Source: Strigops habroptila
Taxonomy: Eukaryota > Chordata > Aves > Psittaciformes > Psittacidae
Assembly (NCBI RefSeq): GCF_004027225.2
Contig: NC_044278.2
Location: forward strand, 63,066,243-63,130,242
Direction of reading: 5' to 3'
Length of the DNA: 64,000 nt
In this document: positions 13,441 to 24,542 of the stretch, piece by piece
How positions within the stretch are numbered: the first letter of the stretch is position 1
Layout: each line of letters begins with the position of its first letter
Translations under genes and position numbers: made by a program
Notes under the pieces: model-generated
What the model saw: only the letters and a program-made list of their open reading frames with translations
Database searches by the model: none
What the model was told of the DNA's origin: nothing

Positions 13441-14584
13441 CAATTGCTAAATATTATTTGCCTTCTGTAGTGCCACCTGGCGTCGGTTCCTTGAATGGGG
13501 ATGAACTTCAAACGCTGTTTTTCACAAGGCCCTCTAATCTTTTTGCATGTAGATCTTTTGAAGGCTCTAAAGATTGACCCTGCACAACTTTTTGCATGGA
13601 TGCAAGCATCATTTCCCTCTGTTACTGCAGACACACAATTAGTGATCTTTGGTGTTTGGGGGAAAAGCACATGGTCCTGCTAACTAAAGCTCTCCTACTT
13701 TCTGCTAGACAGATAACTTCAGTGGATATTCCAAATACACCTTCTTTCATGTTCTTATGCCATCCTCCTTACAACGAAACTAATATTAACATTACCAATT
13801 TCATGCTGATAAAGCAGCAGCAGGTTTGTAACACAGCTTACCGATAAGTTGCCATGTCAAACAGAAAAGGTCTCTGTGCGATAAGACAAGAGCTCTGATC
13901 TGTTTTAGTGTTGTTCTGCTTTCTGAAGCAGAATATTAGATTCAGATCCTGGTGCTTGTTTACCAAATGTGATGCCGTAGTATTTGTGTTTTACTTGTCC
14001 CATTTCTCCCTCTGCTCTGGTACTCCTGTGTTCTCAGGTTGCAGTTGTTCAGCTGCATCTTCTGAAGCTAGCCCGGAGAGAAATATAATCTGGAGAGCTC
14101 ACCAAGAGAGATCTCTCTCGACAGTCTATAACTTGTTCTTATCATGCAGCCAAATGGCCTCATGTTTTTACTAAATTACATTATAGAAGATCAATTGGGG
14201 TTTAGACACCAGAAATCCAAAGTTTGACGATTATTTGACCTTTCCATCATTTCCAGCTGAGAATTGTATTTTTAAAAATGTTAGCTTTCTCTGGACAACG
14301 ATGCCCATTTCCAAACAATGATTAGATTAATCTTAAAATAGAATAGGTAATTAAAATGAGAGAAAAATTGTTATTAGCAGATGCACACACTCTATTAGCT
14401 GAGCCAGTACTTACTAACATAGTTCCATTATTGCATTATTTTTCACAAACAGCCCCCTCAGAACTTCTTTCTACTATTCTGCATGAAGATATCTGGAGTC
14501 TGTCATCTGGAATTATATCTATATTAACATGTAACACACAGACTCATTTCTCACAAGAGTAAGCCTCCCAGATCCCAACTCTGT

Positions 14585-15125
14585 ACTGGAACAAGCCCTG
14601 GGCACCCAGTAGCCTCCTCCCTATACTCTACTTTCCACATAGAAGTAGACAATGTGCGGTGCCCAGATGTGAGCGATGCTGTAGGCGATGTGCAGGGCCC
14701 AGATGTGAGCAGTGCTGTACTCCCAAGTAACCAACATCACCTGGTCCACTGGCAGTAGTCTCTACAGCCATGCTGTGGCAAATGCCAACAGGTAAGCACA
14801 GATAAGGCTGTAATACTGTGGCACATCATGAGGAGATATGTAAAGAATCAACAGCAGTGCAACATGGGTAGTAAGTACAGGCTAGATGAATGCAGTGATG
14901 GTGTTGTATTGTCTTTGTTGAAGAATTTCTATAGCTCCAAATAACATAGGGCCTCACACAGTGACAGCAAATGGAAATTGAGAACCCTGAGCCAAAGTTG
15001 AATGCATGGCAGTACTCCTGCCTCACATACGCTGGGCTGTCTATAATTACACAGCCACAGCTGTTTTTTCCCCAACTGTGAAGTCCTCCCACGATAAACA
15101 TGACTACCTTTATATTAGGCAAATA
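14585..15125 (-). pseudogene. Candidate multi-pass membrane protein relic with stops, a frameshift and a 36-bp in-frame duplication
   Basis: The minus strand reads, in one frame from about 14956 down to 14600, GPMLFGAIEILQQRQYNTIT, then a stop, LTTHVALLLILYISPHDVP, QYYSLICAYLLAFATAWL, a second stop, then VDQVMLVTWEYSTAHIWALH. The neighbouring frame upstream (15122-14960) gives HAFNFGSGFSISI, suggesting a frameshift near 14960. Two to three hydrophobic helices separated by polar loops, with only two internal stops in about 120 codons, look like a decayed gene. It may belong with the relic at 13240-13440. The family is not recognised. Confidence 0.35.
14651..14720. repeat. 36-bp tandem duplication (two copies)
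   Basis: GCCCAGATGTGAGC occurs at 14661 and again at 14697, exactly 36 bp apart. The surrounding 34 bp match at about 88%. On the minus strand the unit encodes a 12-residue repeat of the form A-H-I-W-A-x-H-I-x-Y, so the period is a multiple of three. Confidence 0.85.
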
Positions 15126-15947
15126 CGTGTAGGCACCTGGAATCCTAAGGAGGTACCCATAACTGAATTTAGATGCCTCACATTATATTAGACAATTCAG
15201 GAAATTGTTGTTGAAATTCTTTCTCCAGTAGACTGCGTTAGAATTACTCAGTGTAATGTTTTCCATCTTAATTGATAAACAGCTCTGTCTGTTTTCCCTT
15301 GTGCTTCTGTCCAGCAGAGGAAGTGACCGGGAAATGAAATGAACCTGCAAAGTATCCCCGTTTGGACTCTGCTTTGTTCGATTATTTGATCACTTATTCG
15401 ATTGATACTTAGTTGCCTCATAGTGTCGGTATAAGGCAGGACAATAATCCTTGCTATTCAGTTCTGTAAGAAGTCAGAAGCAACTGAAGGCAAATCTCAT
15501 TTCTTCCGATCACAAGCAACTAATTTTGGAGAAAAGATATTCCTAAACAAGATTATTAGACAACTTCTACACAAATATTATGCCACTGTTATTATAGTCT
15601 CTCCCTCATAAAGCAATAGTGATAACTGTAATCATAATTCAGAGCTTTTCAATCTTCATAAGAAAAACTATTCTTTCTAAATTATTTGGAATATATTGTT
15701 CTTTTTTTTTTTTTGCATACTGAGGATAAAAGGTTTTTCTGACTTTTAAAATGCTTTTGGCATTAGAAAGGTAATAATGACTTCTTCCTTCCAGTTTAGG
15801 AAACCTGAACAATCTGTTCATAACAAATGTATGCTGCTGGTGTGCCTTCTAGAGATGTGCTGAGTACATATCCCTGTCTTTAAATAGAAAGCCGTCAAAG
15901 GATAATTGCAGCATTTAAAAACACTGAAAGCATTATAAGTAGGAAGG

Positions 15948-16165
15948 AAAGATGGCTCAGTGGTTCAAGTATAAGAAAAGGAGAGTACTGGGTTATATTC
16001 CTAGGCTGGACGGATATTTCCTTTATAACCTTGGGCAAAATGCTTCATCTGTGGCTCTCCACTTTTCCATATTTTATCCTGTAGAAAATGGGGATTCTAA
16101 CCCTTTTCTGCCTCAGAGAATACTAAAAATGTTTGTGCAGGGATGGACATCCTGAGATGGAAGGT
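15948..16165 (+). mobile_element. Ancient MIR/CORE-SINE-like element
   Basis: GATGGCTCAGTGGTTCAAGT resembles the tRNA-derived A-box region and ACTGGGTTATATTCCT a decayed B box. The core follows: ATAACCTTGGGCAAAATGCTTC, with CTGTAGAAAATGGGGATTCTAA close to the MIR core CTGTAAAATGGGGATAATAA. Order and spacing (about 60 and 120 bp) agree with MIR. Divergence is high, as expected for a copy dating to early amniotes. An open frame across it is a coincidence. Confidence 0.7.
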
Positions 16166-18044
16166 GTTATCTGACTGTAATTATAAATGGAAACATGGGG
16201 TATGTCTACATAGGCTCTCAGTTAAGAGCTGATCTAATCCTGCAGAGGAAACCCAAGAAATAGAGTCAACAAACCTCATTCTCAAAGGCTCCAGTTACTA
16301 TCTGATTGTATCTCTCATCTGTATATATGGCTGTCTCTGGGAGCCTGACTCTCTGAGAATATGCTTTTGACTGCCACAGATTTTCAGGAGGAAGTGTTGA
16401 GATTAGTTTCTAACACACTGGCTATTATATTTAAGAAAAATTTAAACAGTGTAACACAAAAATGTTTCCTACAGAATAACTACCTTGCCAAAGGGTAAAG
16501 AAACGTTCCTGCAGGTAGGAACCAAACCTGGTTCCCCTGCTAAATCTCACACATAAGAATTGGCAAATATTTGTAGCTCCTGTGCTGCTCTTTTTGTCTA
16601 TAGCCCCTCTGTTTCTACCAGTTCAACAGTGGTAATAATAAGCTGTACTTTGAAATTCTATAGCATCTTCTAATCTGAGCATCTGGGAGCATGTAGTGTA
16701 GACCTGGATTCATAAAGACATTTAAAAGCCTAAAACCCACCAACGTTTTAACAGCCATGAGGACCCATCTCCCTACGTCCATTCATTTGTAAATTCAGGC
16801 CTTAAAAGTCACTTTCTCAGACCAATTTATTGCACCTCTTGACTTAATAGAATAGAGTAGCTTTTCAACCAGGCATAGCAAAACCATTCAATAGTTTAAT
16901 GCAGGAAGCAGAGAAAAATACCGTATTCACTAATTTAGATATACGGGATATTACTCATCAGGCTAGAATGTGGCAGACATGAATACTAGGAACTGTTCTT
17001 ATGCTCTTAAGAAGGCTATGGATCGAAGCTTGTTTCCTTACGAAGACATAATAACATACACAGATTCCTCCCCATACTGTGAATGAAGTCAGTAATCTCC
17101 AAGAATTGTAATGGAAAAAAGCTCAGGCTGGTGTGAAATGGACTTTAAGAGATGGACGATCAGCTTCATGAATACAAACAGTTCACTAAAGTGAACAGAA
17201 ATTTTTCTTCCAATATTTGTAGGAAAATGAAGCTCAAGATGTATTCTGCAGGAGATATTGTTACCTTGACAATCATTTTTGTCTGGAAGTATAGTACATA
17301 TTGTTATGAAGTGACTAATTGCTATACGCAAAAACCTGGAGGAAACAAAAAGAAAACGTTTCCCTCTATTTTTAAAATTGTTTACACTATACATTTAACA
17401 CAGTTAGAGATACAGCTAGTTTCAGCATTTTCTTCACTAGTTCGTTGGAAAGAAAAAAATGAGTATCATAAAAACTCTCCAAATACTGAGAGGAGAGCAG
17501 AAAAATCAATAAACACTTTAAAAAGCATTACAGAGTGAAATCTTCAGAGTGACCCTTGAAGAGTATACTCTCAGAAAACTGCTTAAATACAGCTAGTTCA
17601 AATACAACCACCACAACATGACATTTGCTTATCGGTTTATTAATGTTCTCAATATTTAAAAAAAAAGCACAGGAAGAATTGATTCCTCCTTTGCCAACTG
17701 GTTGCTGTCTCTTCTCCCCTGTGACATAAGGACTAAAAGCCAAACCTTGACCTTGAGGCTTTTAACCCAGATGTGAGAGTTGCTATTGGCATGAGAAATA
17801 TGCACCTGGGGAAATGAGCAAGCAAAGTAAGGTCAATAAAATAAAAAAAAAAAAAGAAAAAAAACCCTGACCTTGTTGCCTTATAGTGAAATGAGCTAAA
17901 ACAACACTAAAAAAAGGAGAAAATTGATCAGAAAACTCCAATTACCTTGTCATTCCTGCATGTACAGTATTGGTATGCTTTGTAGAGCTTTGTACTGACT
18001 TACTTACACTATTTTAATGAGTTACTTTTGCCTAGTGATATTAT
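16166..18044. other. Intergenic, AT-rich
   Basis: It holds the 128-codon frame at 17152 and an A-rich tract at 17841-17869. No other signal was seen. Confidence 0.5.
17152..17538 (+). other. Unrecognised 128-codon open frame
   Basis: The longest open frame outside repeats and the CpG island lies in AT-rich intergenic DNA. The product is Lys/Thr/Ile-rich with one moderately hydrophobic stretch (AGDIVTLTIIFVW). There is no recognisable domain, no promoter signal and no obvious splice context. It is probably fortuitous but is recorded because such length is uncommon at this AT content. Confidence 0.12.
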
Positions 18045-18857
18045 CACATAGAATCATAGAATGGTTTGGGTTGGAAAGGACCTTAAGATCATCTAGTTCC
18101 AAGCCCCCTGTCCCTGGGCAGGGACACCTTCCACTAGAGCAGGTTGCTCAAAGCCCCATCCAACCTGGCCTTGAACACTGCCAGGGATGGGGCAGCCACA
18201 ACTCCTCTGGGCAACCTGTTCCAGTGCCTCACCACCCTCACAGTAAGAATTTTTTTCCTTATATCTAATCTGAATTTCCCTCTTTAAGCTTGAAGCCATT
18301 ACCCCTTGTCCTAACACTACAGTGCCTGATGAAGAGTTCCTCTCCAGCATCCTTGTAGGGCCCCCTTCAGATACTGGAAGGCTGCTAGGAGGTCTCCACG
18401 CAGCCTTCTCTTCTCCAGGCTGAACAGCCCCAACTTCCTCAGCCTGTCCTCATACGGGAGGTGCTCCAGCCCTCTTATCATCCTCGTGGCCCTCCTCTGG
18501 ACTTGCTCCAACAGCTCCATGTCCTTCTTATGTTGAGGACACCAGAACTGTACACAATACTCCAAGTGGGGTCTCACGAGAGCAGAGTAGAGGGGCGGGA
18601 TCACCTCCTTTGACCTGCTGGTCACACTTCTTTTGATGCAGCCCAGGATACGGTTGGCTTTCTGGGCTGCAAGTGCACACTGAAGCCGGCTCATGTTTGA
18701 CCGACACCCCCAAGTCCTTCTCCGCAAGGCTGTTCTTTATCTCTTCTCCGCCCAGCCTGTAGCTGTGCCTGGGATTGCTCCGACCCACTTGTAGGACCTT
18801 GCACTTTGCTTTGTTGAACTTCATGAGGTTGGCATTGGCCCACCTCTCAAGCATAAA
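18045..18857 (-). mobile_element. CR1 LINE, minus strand, with broken reverse-transcriptase C-terminus
   Basis: The left edge CATAGAATCATAGAATGG is the complement of the CR1 3' end, followed by the full 3' UTR and the 3' part of ORF2. Minus-strand frames 18317-18727 and 18528-18854 both encode recognisable CR1 RT C-terminal sequence ([37 protein letters not shown]) but lie in different frames, so a frameshift near 18700 splits the protein. The 5' side is truncated at about 18857. It is not functional. Confidence 0.92.
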
Positions 18858-20089
18858 TACATCAGTACATCTTTTTTGGCTGGTCTGCTACATACTATTT
18901 TTATATGCAGTGTCTTATTTTGATAGTTTCCACTCCCCTCCTTTGTCTGGGGCTGAGAAAGATCAAAAGCCTTTGCTCTAAAATACTGAAGCCAGCTATG
19001 GTCAAAACTCCTATTGAAAATCTGATGTTGTATAAAAATGAAACATATATTTGGAAATATTAACTCAGTTTTATTACAGAGCTTCATTTTCCAGGCTCCC
19101 TTCCAAAATTACTGCTATGCTTTTTAAAATGAAATAGTTGTCACAAGGTGGCTTTAACTTTCAAAAATATTTTGACAGCATTTTTTGGGGTTTTGACAAA
19201 ATAGAAGCATTTTTGCAAAACAGTTTCACCAAATCACTTTCTGGTACAAGATGATTTGAAGAAATTTCTTTACTGCAGCTCCGTAACATGACTGTGATAC
19301 TATGGGCAGCACAGAAACCTGGAAAACGTCGGGTAGTTTTACTGAGCTTGTTGGAATGCGTGTTTGCTGGCTGCAGCTATACTATTCACTGGGAACATAT
19401 ATAATGCTGTTCTCCCCTGTGTGATCAATAACATTTAATATTGAGTGGGCTTCAGTGTGTGCCTGTCTGTATATCTTCATGTTGGAAAAGAATTCTGTTT
19501 ATGGCTAAGAAGTACTGGACTGATAAAACAAAAACTTATCAGGTCATGGCAGCACCACCAGACTGTTCTGAGAAGCAAAACAGGTTCCCGTTTATAGGAT
19601 AGCTAGTATTACATCTTAAACTGTTGCTTTACTCTAAATACTGCACAGAATTCCAAAATAAAAATAATTAAAAAAAAAAAAAAAGAAAATGTCCTTAGTT
19701 TTGCCCTTATACAGCTTAAATCATAGTTTCTGGCATCTCTTAAAGATTTCAAAGCACAGGTTTCTTTTTTGATATAAATGCCAATTCAATGGACCTTCTG
19801 TAGGTGTATGGCATTATGGAACACCCTTCAGGCTCCTCAGTCAACGAAACAGCTGAAGTGAGGAGTTTAGAAAACGGAGAGATGGTAGTAATATTGTGAG
19901 TCCCAATAAGTAGGCTGCAATGCACTCAGGAGGGTTAAACTTGGATCAAACTCCCTCTTCATCTAAGCCCTTCTTGTGCAAAGGGAAAACATCTACCTGA
20001 AATCAAGTCACAGCACCTCATCCTGAAACACAGCCTTCAGAAACATGGCCTTCCTCTTCATGCTGCAGACTCAACATAGCAGGGCTCTA

Positions 20090-20347
20090 GGCTATTATAG
20101 GGTTGCCTATGTGGAAAACATATGCTGAGGTACAGAAGTCAAATGGTGTCAGAGCCAGCAGACCCAGCTGCAGCTCCTCCAGGGCTGTCATATGATACGT
20201 AAGGCACAGATAGTATCCTCCACTGTCTCCAGCCACTATAATTCTTGACATATAATTCTTATATGACACAAAAAAATAAATCTGGCACACTGGAATGCTA
20301 GAGGTCATGCACGATGCTCTACTCGTGATTTTGGTGTGTCCCTCCAA
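20090..20347 (-). pseudogene. Possible alpha/beta-hydrolase (GDSxG) relic
   Basis: The 86-codon minus-strand frame contains YMSRIIVAGDSGGYYLCLTY, which resembles the nucleophile elbow of hormone-sensitive-lipase-like hydrolases (usually R-I-x-x-A-G-D-S-A-G-G-N-L). ELQLGLLALTPF follows where the family has a short strand before a conserved proline. The usual alanine of GDSAGG is absent. I find no matching HGGG oxyanion motif or later Asp/His motifs nearby. It may be a fragment or coincidence. Confidence 0.25.
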
Positions 20348-21390
20348 CAGCTAGTGCTGTCTAAGGTATTGTGTCCTGTAGACACAACCCTAAAGGAGTT
20401 AAGAAAATCAGAGCAATTAACCCTCAGGTTTTTTATAAGGGTAAGAATCTTTTCTTTACATTTTTACTTAAATTTAGAAAACTTAAGACCAAAAGGGACT
20501 AGATACCCTCCAGTCTGATCCTCTGCACAACATAAACACAACTCAGTTGCTTCTGTGTCTTTCTGTATCTGCTCACTAGGCCTGTAACAGAAGGCTGGCT
20601 TAAAATGTTTGAGATCTGGAGAAAGTGCCATGCTCTTAAACACCTCTCTCTACTGACTGAACACCCTCATTGAATTAAACACCTCTTTTTTTTTTCTCCT
20701 AGCCTTATTTTTGGCAGGCTTCAACTTTCATCTCCTGCTGGATCTCACTGCACATTCTTCTGTTATAAAGCTATGTACCAGCAAAAATACGTTCTTTACA
20801 TAGCAGGTCTGAACACAAGTCTCTTTAAGCTTCTGTGGATAAACTGAATTCCTTGTAAGTCACTGTCATACTTTTAAAAGCATGCATTTGTCTATGCTAA
20901 CTTATGGATTTTCTGTGCTATGAAAAATCTGAGCAGCTATTACTTTTTTTCATTGTCCAATGCTTAGAGGCAAGCAGCAAGGCGAACTAAGCTTACAGCT
21001 ATACACTAAAAAAATATAGTTGGTATTTTTTCTTTCTCATTTTTCAAAAATGAAATAAACTAAGATATGATTCTCTATGTCATAAAAATGCTGGGGGACA
21101 TCTTAAGCTGATTTAAGCTGTACTGGAGCTGGTAAAACCACACCTCATCAGAATTAGCATTTCTAAACAGGATTGCAGGATTAATTATTTTCATTAAGAA
21201 AAAGGCAAGGAGAACTGTGAGCAGCAGAACTAATGAAGCTTAGCTTCCTCCATTTCCCAGCAATTTGCATCCCTCCTGCCTCTTTCTGACCATTTTCCAT
21301 ATTATTTCCAGAGCTTTCTGTCCCTTACACCTTTGGTTCCCGCATCATCCATCTATCAGGCTCAGCAAGGTAGGTTCAGAGCCAGTTCAG

Positions 21391-21410
21391 AGCTAGGTAT
21401 ATACCTAGCT
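21391..21410. repeat. Perfect 20-bp palindrome
   Basis: AGCTAGGTAT joined directly to ATACCTAGCT reads identically on both strands. The flanking bases (G and G) do not extend it. Confidence 0.9.
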
Positions 21411-22901
21411 GTCCAGGGTGTGCACACCAATCAGCTGCTTTGCTAACAGCAGACACAATAGGAAGAACTAAGTTCTCTTTACCTTTCTTTTCAAGGAGGC
21501 ACTAACCTGGACCTTTGTACTCTCAGCCACTGAATAATTTCATTAAATTTTTCTTAAGTAAAAACCTTAAGAACTCCATCCCTCTACTAAATTTGTTTAA
21601 AATTGGTGAAGAGATCCAAGAGTTATGAGGAGGCACTGACACACAGAGTAACTGCTAAGCCTCCTTTTCTTAGGAAAAGAGGCTAGAAATGGAAGAATAC
21701 ATTCCCAGTAATGTAATTGTCAGCTATTACAGTACTTCAGAAACATAATGTAGGATGTGGTTTTGCTGAAGTTGAAAAGCTTAAATTAGTAATTGTACCT
21801 TTGCTTGCAGGCACACACAAGTGAGACCATTTTAATCGCATGTTCTTATTGTGCTGCTCTGTAATATGTTCTGATTTCAGAACGGTGATACTACTGCCAC
21901 AGGTAAAATGACCAGCATGACCAGAAAGAATTAGTAATATCCACTTGAAAGCAGTAACAGGATATTTGTGAGTGACTGGATTCCCTTGGAATGCAAAGAT
22001 TCTGTAAAATAACACCGCTTCCTGTTATTATTGCCAAAGCTTCCCCCTCCCACCATGTGAACAACCATATTTGCTGCTTGATAGATTAACATCTTCCATG
22101 ATGGAATCTAAATCTGAAGTGACCATCAGCAGTAGTGAGCCACTGGCTTTTTGTAAGACAACAACTGTGTTTGCTTCAGATGGAGAATGGAACAAAGAGT
22201 CTGCTGCTTGGTACAAAAACATGTCAAACCATCTCTGAAGTCTTTCCTAGAGAATTATTAGAGCTGCAGCTCCCCCCCTCCTCTCCTTGCCTTATTCAGA
22301 TGGGATAAAATTCTGATAACTTTATTAATTTTGGGTTCTACCTTACTTCTCAAAAGAGCCTAAAGAAAGTATCACTAAGATTTGAAGAGCTATAATCTCA
22401 GTGGTGAGACTACAATGGCTCTACTACAATATTCCAAGTGACAAAAAACCATACATCCTCAATGAATTTCAGTTCTGCACTTGCCATCAAGATTAGTCGC
22501 TACCAGTAATGCTAGCGATGAGCCATCATTTACATCTATAATGTTCCCATAATGAAAGGCCTGCATGTACGTATCTGCAGAAGGTATACACACAAAATCA
22601 TAGCTACACGGAGATAATGAAGCCAACAGGGGCTCCCAGAAAGTGTACTGCACAGCAGGAATGTATTTATATCAAAATATTTTGACTGAGTATTTGTTTA
22701 CAGACAGCATCGCACCAGGCCCACCTGGCTGCTCCAGCATTTCAAAGTATCTCTTACAGGACAGAGCAGAGGTGGGTTAGACAGAGCTCCAGCAGCACAG
22801 GCAGAATAATTACTCCCTAATTACGTATTTTGAGCTGGACCCAGTGTGAATTTACTGAGTAAAATAAACAGAAGACAGACATCTTGTGAAGTCTGTTTCC
22901 A

Positions 22902-23744
22902 TGTTAGGGGGTGACAAGCCTGACAAGCTCTGTCTGTCCCACCGGAGGCCAAGACCTCTGCAGGGGACTGGGACTGCCCAGCCTCAAGGCTGAGGGATGA
23001 ATGTGGATGGAGTATCTATCTGATGTCAGAACTTAAAGGTTAACATTAACTTGGCGAAATTGTTTGGTGGACTTGTTGAAATGTTAACAACGAGTAGCAA
23101 TTTACATATGTCTCAGATGATGACCGTAGAAGTGATTAATGGTTTGTTAGGGCAACAGCCTGCAAAGTACTGTTTAGAGCTGCCAAACCAGACGAAACTA
23201 GGGAGGAAAGGTAATTCCGGCAGGGGGAGATCATGACCTCCGATCCATAGACCACCTACGTCAGGTATACCACATCCTCAAAAGATTAAGGACGTGAAAC
23301 TCTTAAAAAGGGGAGATTTAGGTTAGATATAAGGAAGAAATTCTTTACTGTGAGATTGGTGAGGCACTGGAACAGGCTGCCCAAGGAAGCTGTGGCTGCT
23401 CCATCCCTGGCAGTGTTCAAGGCCAGGTTGGACAGGGCCTTGGGCAACCTGGTCTAATGTGAGGCGTCCTTGCCCATGGCACGGGGTTGGACCTAGATGA
23501 TCTTAAGGTCTTTTCCAATCCTGATCATTCTATGTTAGGTGAGTCAGTTTTAGCCAATCATAAAAGTGAGTAACAATACATATGTATTAGAAGACTGAAT
23601 ATGTTAATGTTTGGTGTGTATAAATAATTGTGGCTTGAGAAGCTTTGGTGTGCCAGCTTTGTGGAATTACCACCTAGCACCCATCTGTGCAAACATGAAA
23701 TAAACAAACACTTCTACCCTGTGTGTTTATTGGCTTCTTGCACA
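22902..23744 (+). mobile_element. Endogenous-retrovirus-like LTR, interrupted by a CR1 insertion
   Basis: The segment begins TGTTAGG and ends TTGCACA, fitting TG...CA LTR ends. Signals occur in the right order for a plus-strand LTR: CCAAT at 23554, TATAAATA at 23619-23626, AATAAA at 23699-23704, and the end 40 bp later. TGGTGAATGAACC, a possible primer-binding-site remnant, begins 3 bp after the end. A plus-strand CR1 tail (23305-23536) interrupts the U3 part. No coding internal region remains. Family assignment needs a repeat library. A solo LTR or a 5' LTR with lost interior are both possible. Confidence 0.6.
23305..23536 (+). mobile_element. CR1 LINE 3' fragment nested in the LTR
   Basis: It shows the well-known CR1 3' region: GTGAGGCACTGGAACAGGCTG, a CCATCCCTGGCAGTGTTCAA segment, GACCTAGATGATCTTAAGGTC, and the end CATTCTATG. 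It is 5'-truncated, as is usual for CR1, and has no coding capacity. LTR-like sequence flanks both sides, so it inserted after the LTR. Confidence 0.9.
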
Positions 23745-23811
23745 CGTGGTGAATGAACCCAGATTTAGGACAACAGAACTTCACACATTTTTCCAGATCT
23801 GCAGGTAATAT

Positions 23812-24038
23812 CCTCAAGCCACGCCAGGGGAGCTTTAGACTGGATATTAGGAACGTCTTCACCGAAAGGGTGATCAGGTTTTGGAACAGGCTGCCCAAGG
23901 AAGTGGTGGAGTCCCCATCCCTGGAGCGTCAAAACCTGTGTAGTGACATGGTTTAGTGATGGACTTGACAGTCCCGGGGTAACGGCTGGACTTGATGATC
24001 TTGAAGTTCTTTTCCAACCTCGTTGATTCTATGATTCA
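23812..24038 (+). mobile_element. CR1 LINE 3' fragment just upstream of the TUBGCP3 CpG island
   Basis: A different CR1 subfamily from the preceding one: CTCAAGCCACGCCAGGGGAG, TGGATATTAGGAACGTCTTC, AACAGGCTGCCCAAGGAAG and the tail TTGATTCTATGATTC. It is 5'-truncated, with no open frame of significance. It separates the LTR from the promoter island. Confidence 0.9.
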
Positions 24039-24542
24039 TATTACTATGTGTGGAAAAGCTACCAACGTGCCTGGACTCCCCAAGGCTGTGAGTCACACCA
24101 AGTGCAGCCACCCCGCTTGTTCTTCTCTGAAGAGGAATGAGTGAGCCTGATTTCCCCGGGTTTTTGAGAGATGCTAAAATGCTGTTGCAGAATGGGAATT
24201 TTCTATTTAATTTCGGGAATTCGGGGAACATTTCCGGCTACGGTTGGCGCGCACTGCAGGCCTTGCAGCAGTGGCGTAGGCCCGATCGCCGCTCAGGGCA
24301 GCCGGGCCTCCCCGCGCCCTGCGTGCCCTCTGCGCGGGTGTGCCGGTCTCGGCGGCAGCCCAGAGCCCGCACGGGGCTGCGGCGGGAACGGCTGCGTGTC
24401 GCCTGCCCCGGAACCCCCGGCCGAGGGCGGCGGCGGCGCGGCGGAGCGTGTTCCCAGCGGCGCGCTCCGACGCCGCCCGGCGCGCAGGGGCATTGTGGGT
24501 GCCCGGCTGCCGCCGCTGCGGCTTTCGGCGGGTTCTGTTAAA

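Larger units (their letters stand above)
18858..22901. other. Intergenic between the antisense CR1 and the LTR
   Basis: It contains a poly(A) tract near 19668, the possible hydrolase relic at 20090 and a perfect 20-bp palindrome at 21391. Short minus-strand open frames at 21737, 22028 and 22459 are not recognised. Confidence 0.5.

Noticed and set aside
15952..16155. 67-codon plus-strand frame
   Set aside because: It lies entirely within the MIR/CORE-SINE-like element.
17841..17869. A-rich tract as a processed-pseudogene tail
   Set aside because: No coding or 3'-UTR-like sequence with target-site duplications was found upstream. The same applies to A-runs near 19668 and 27890.
18317..18854. 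Minus-strand frames that look like protein-coding genes
   Set aside because: They are the broken RT C-terminus of a CR1 element, not host genes.
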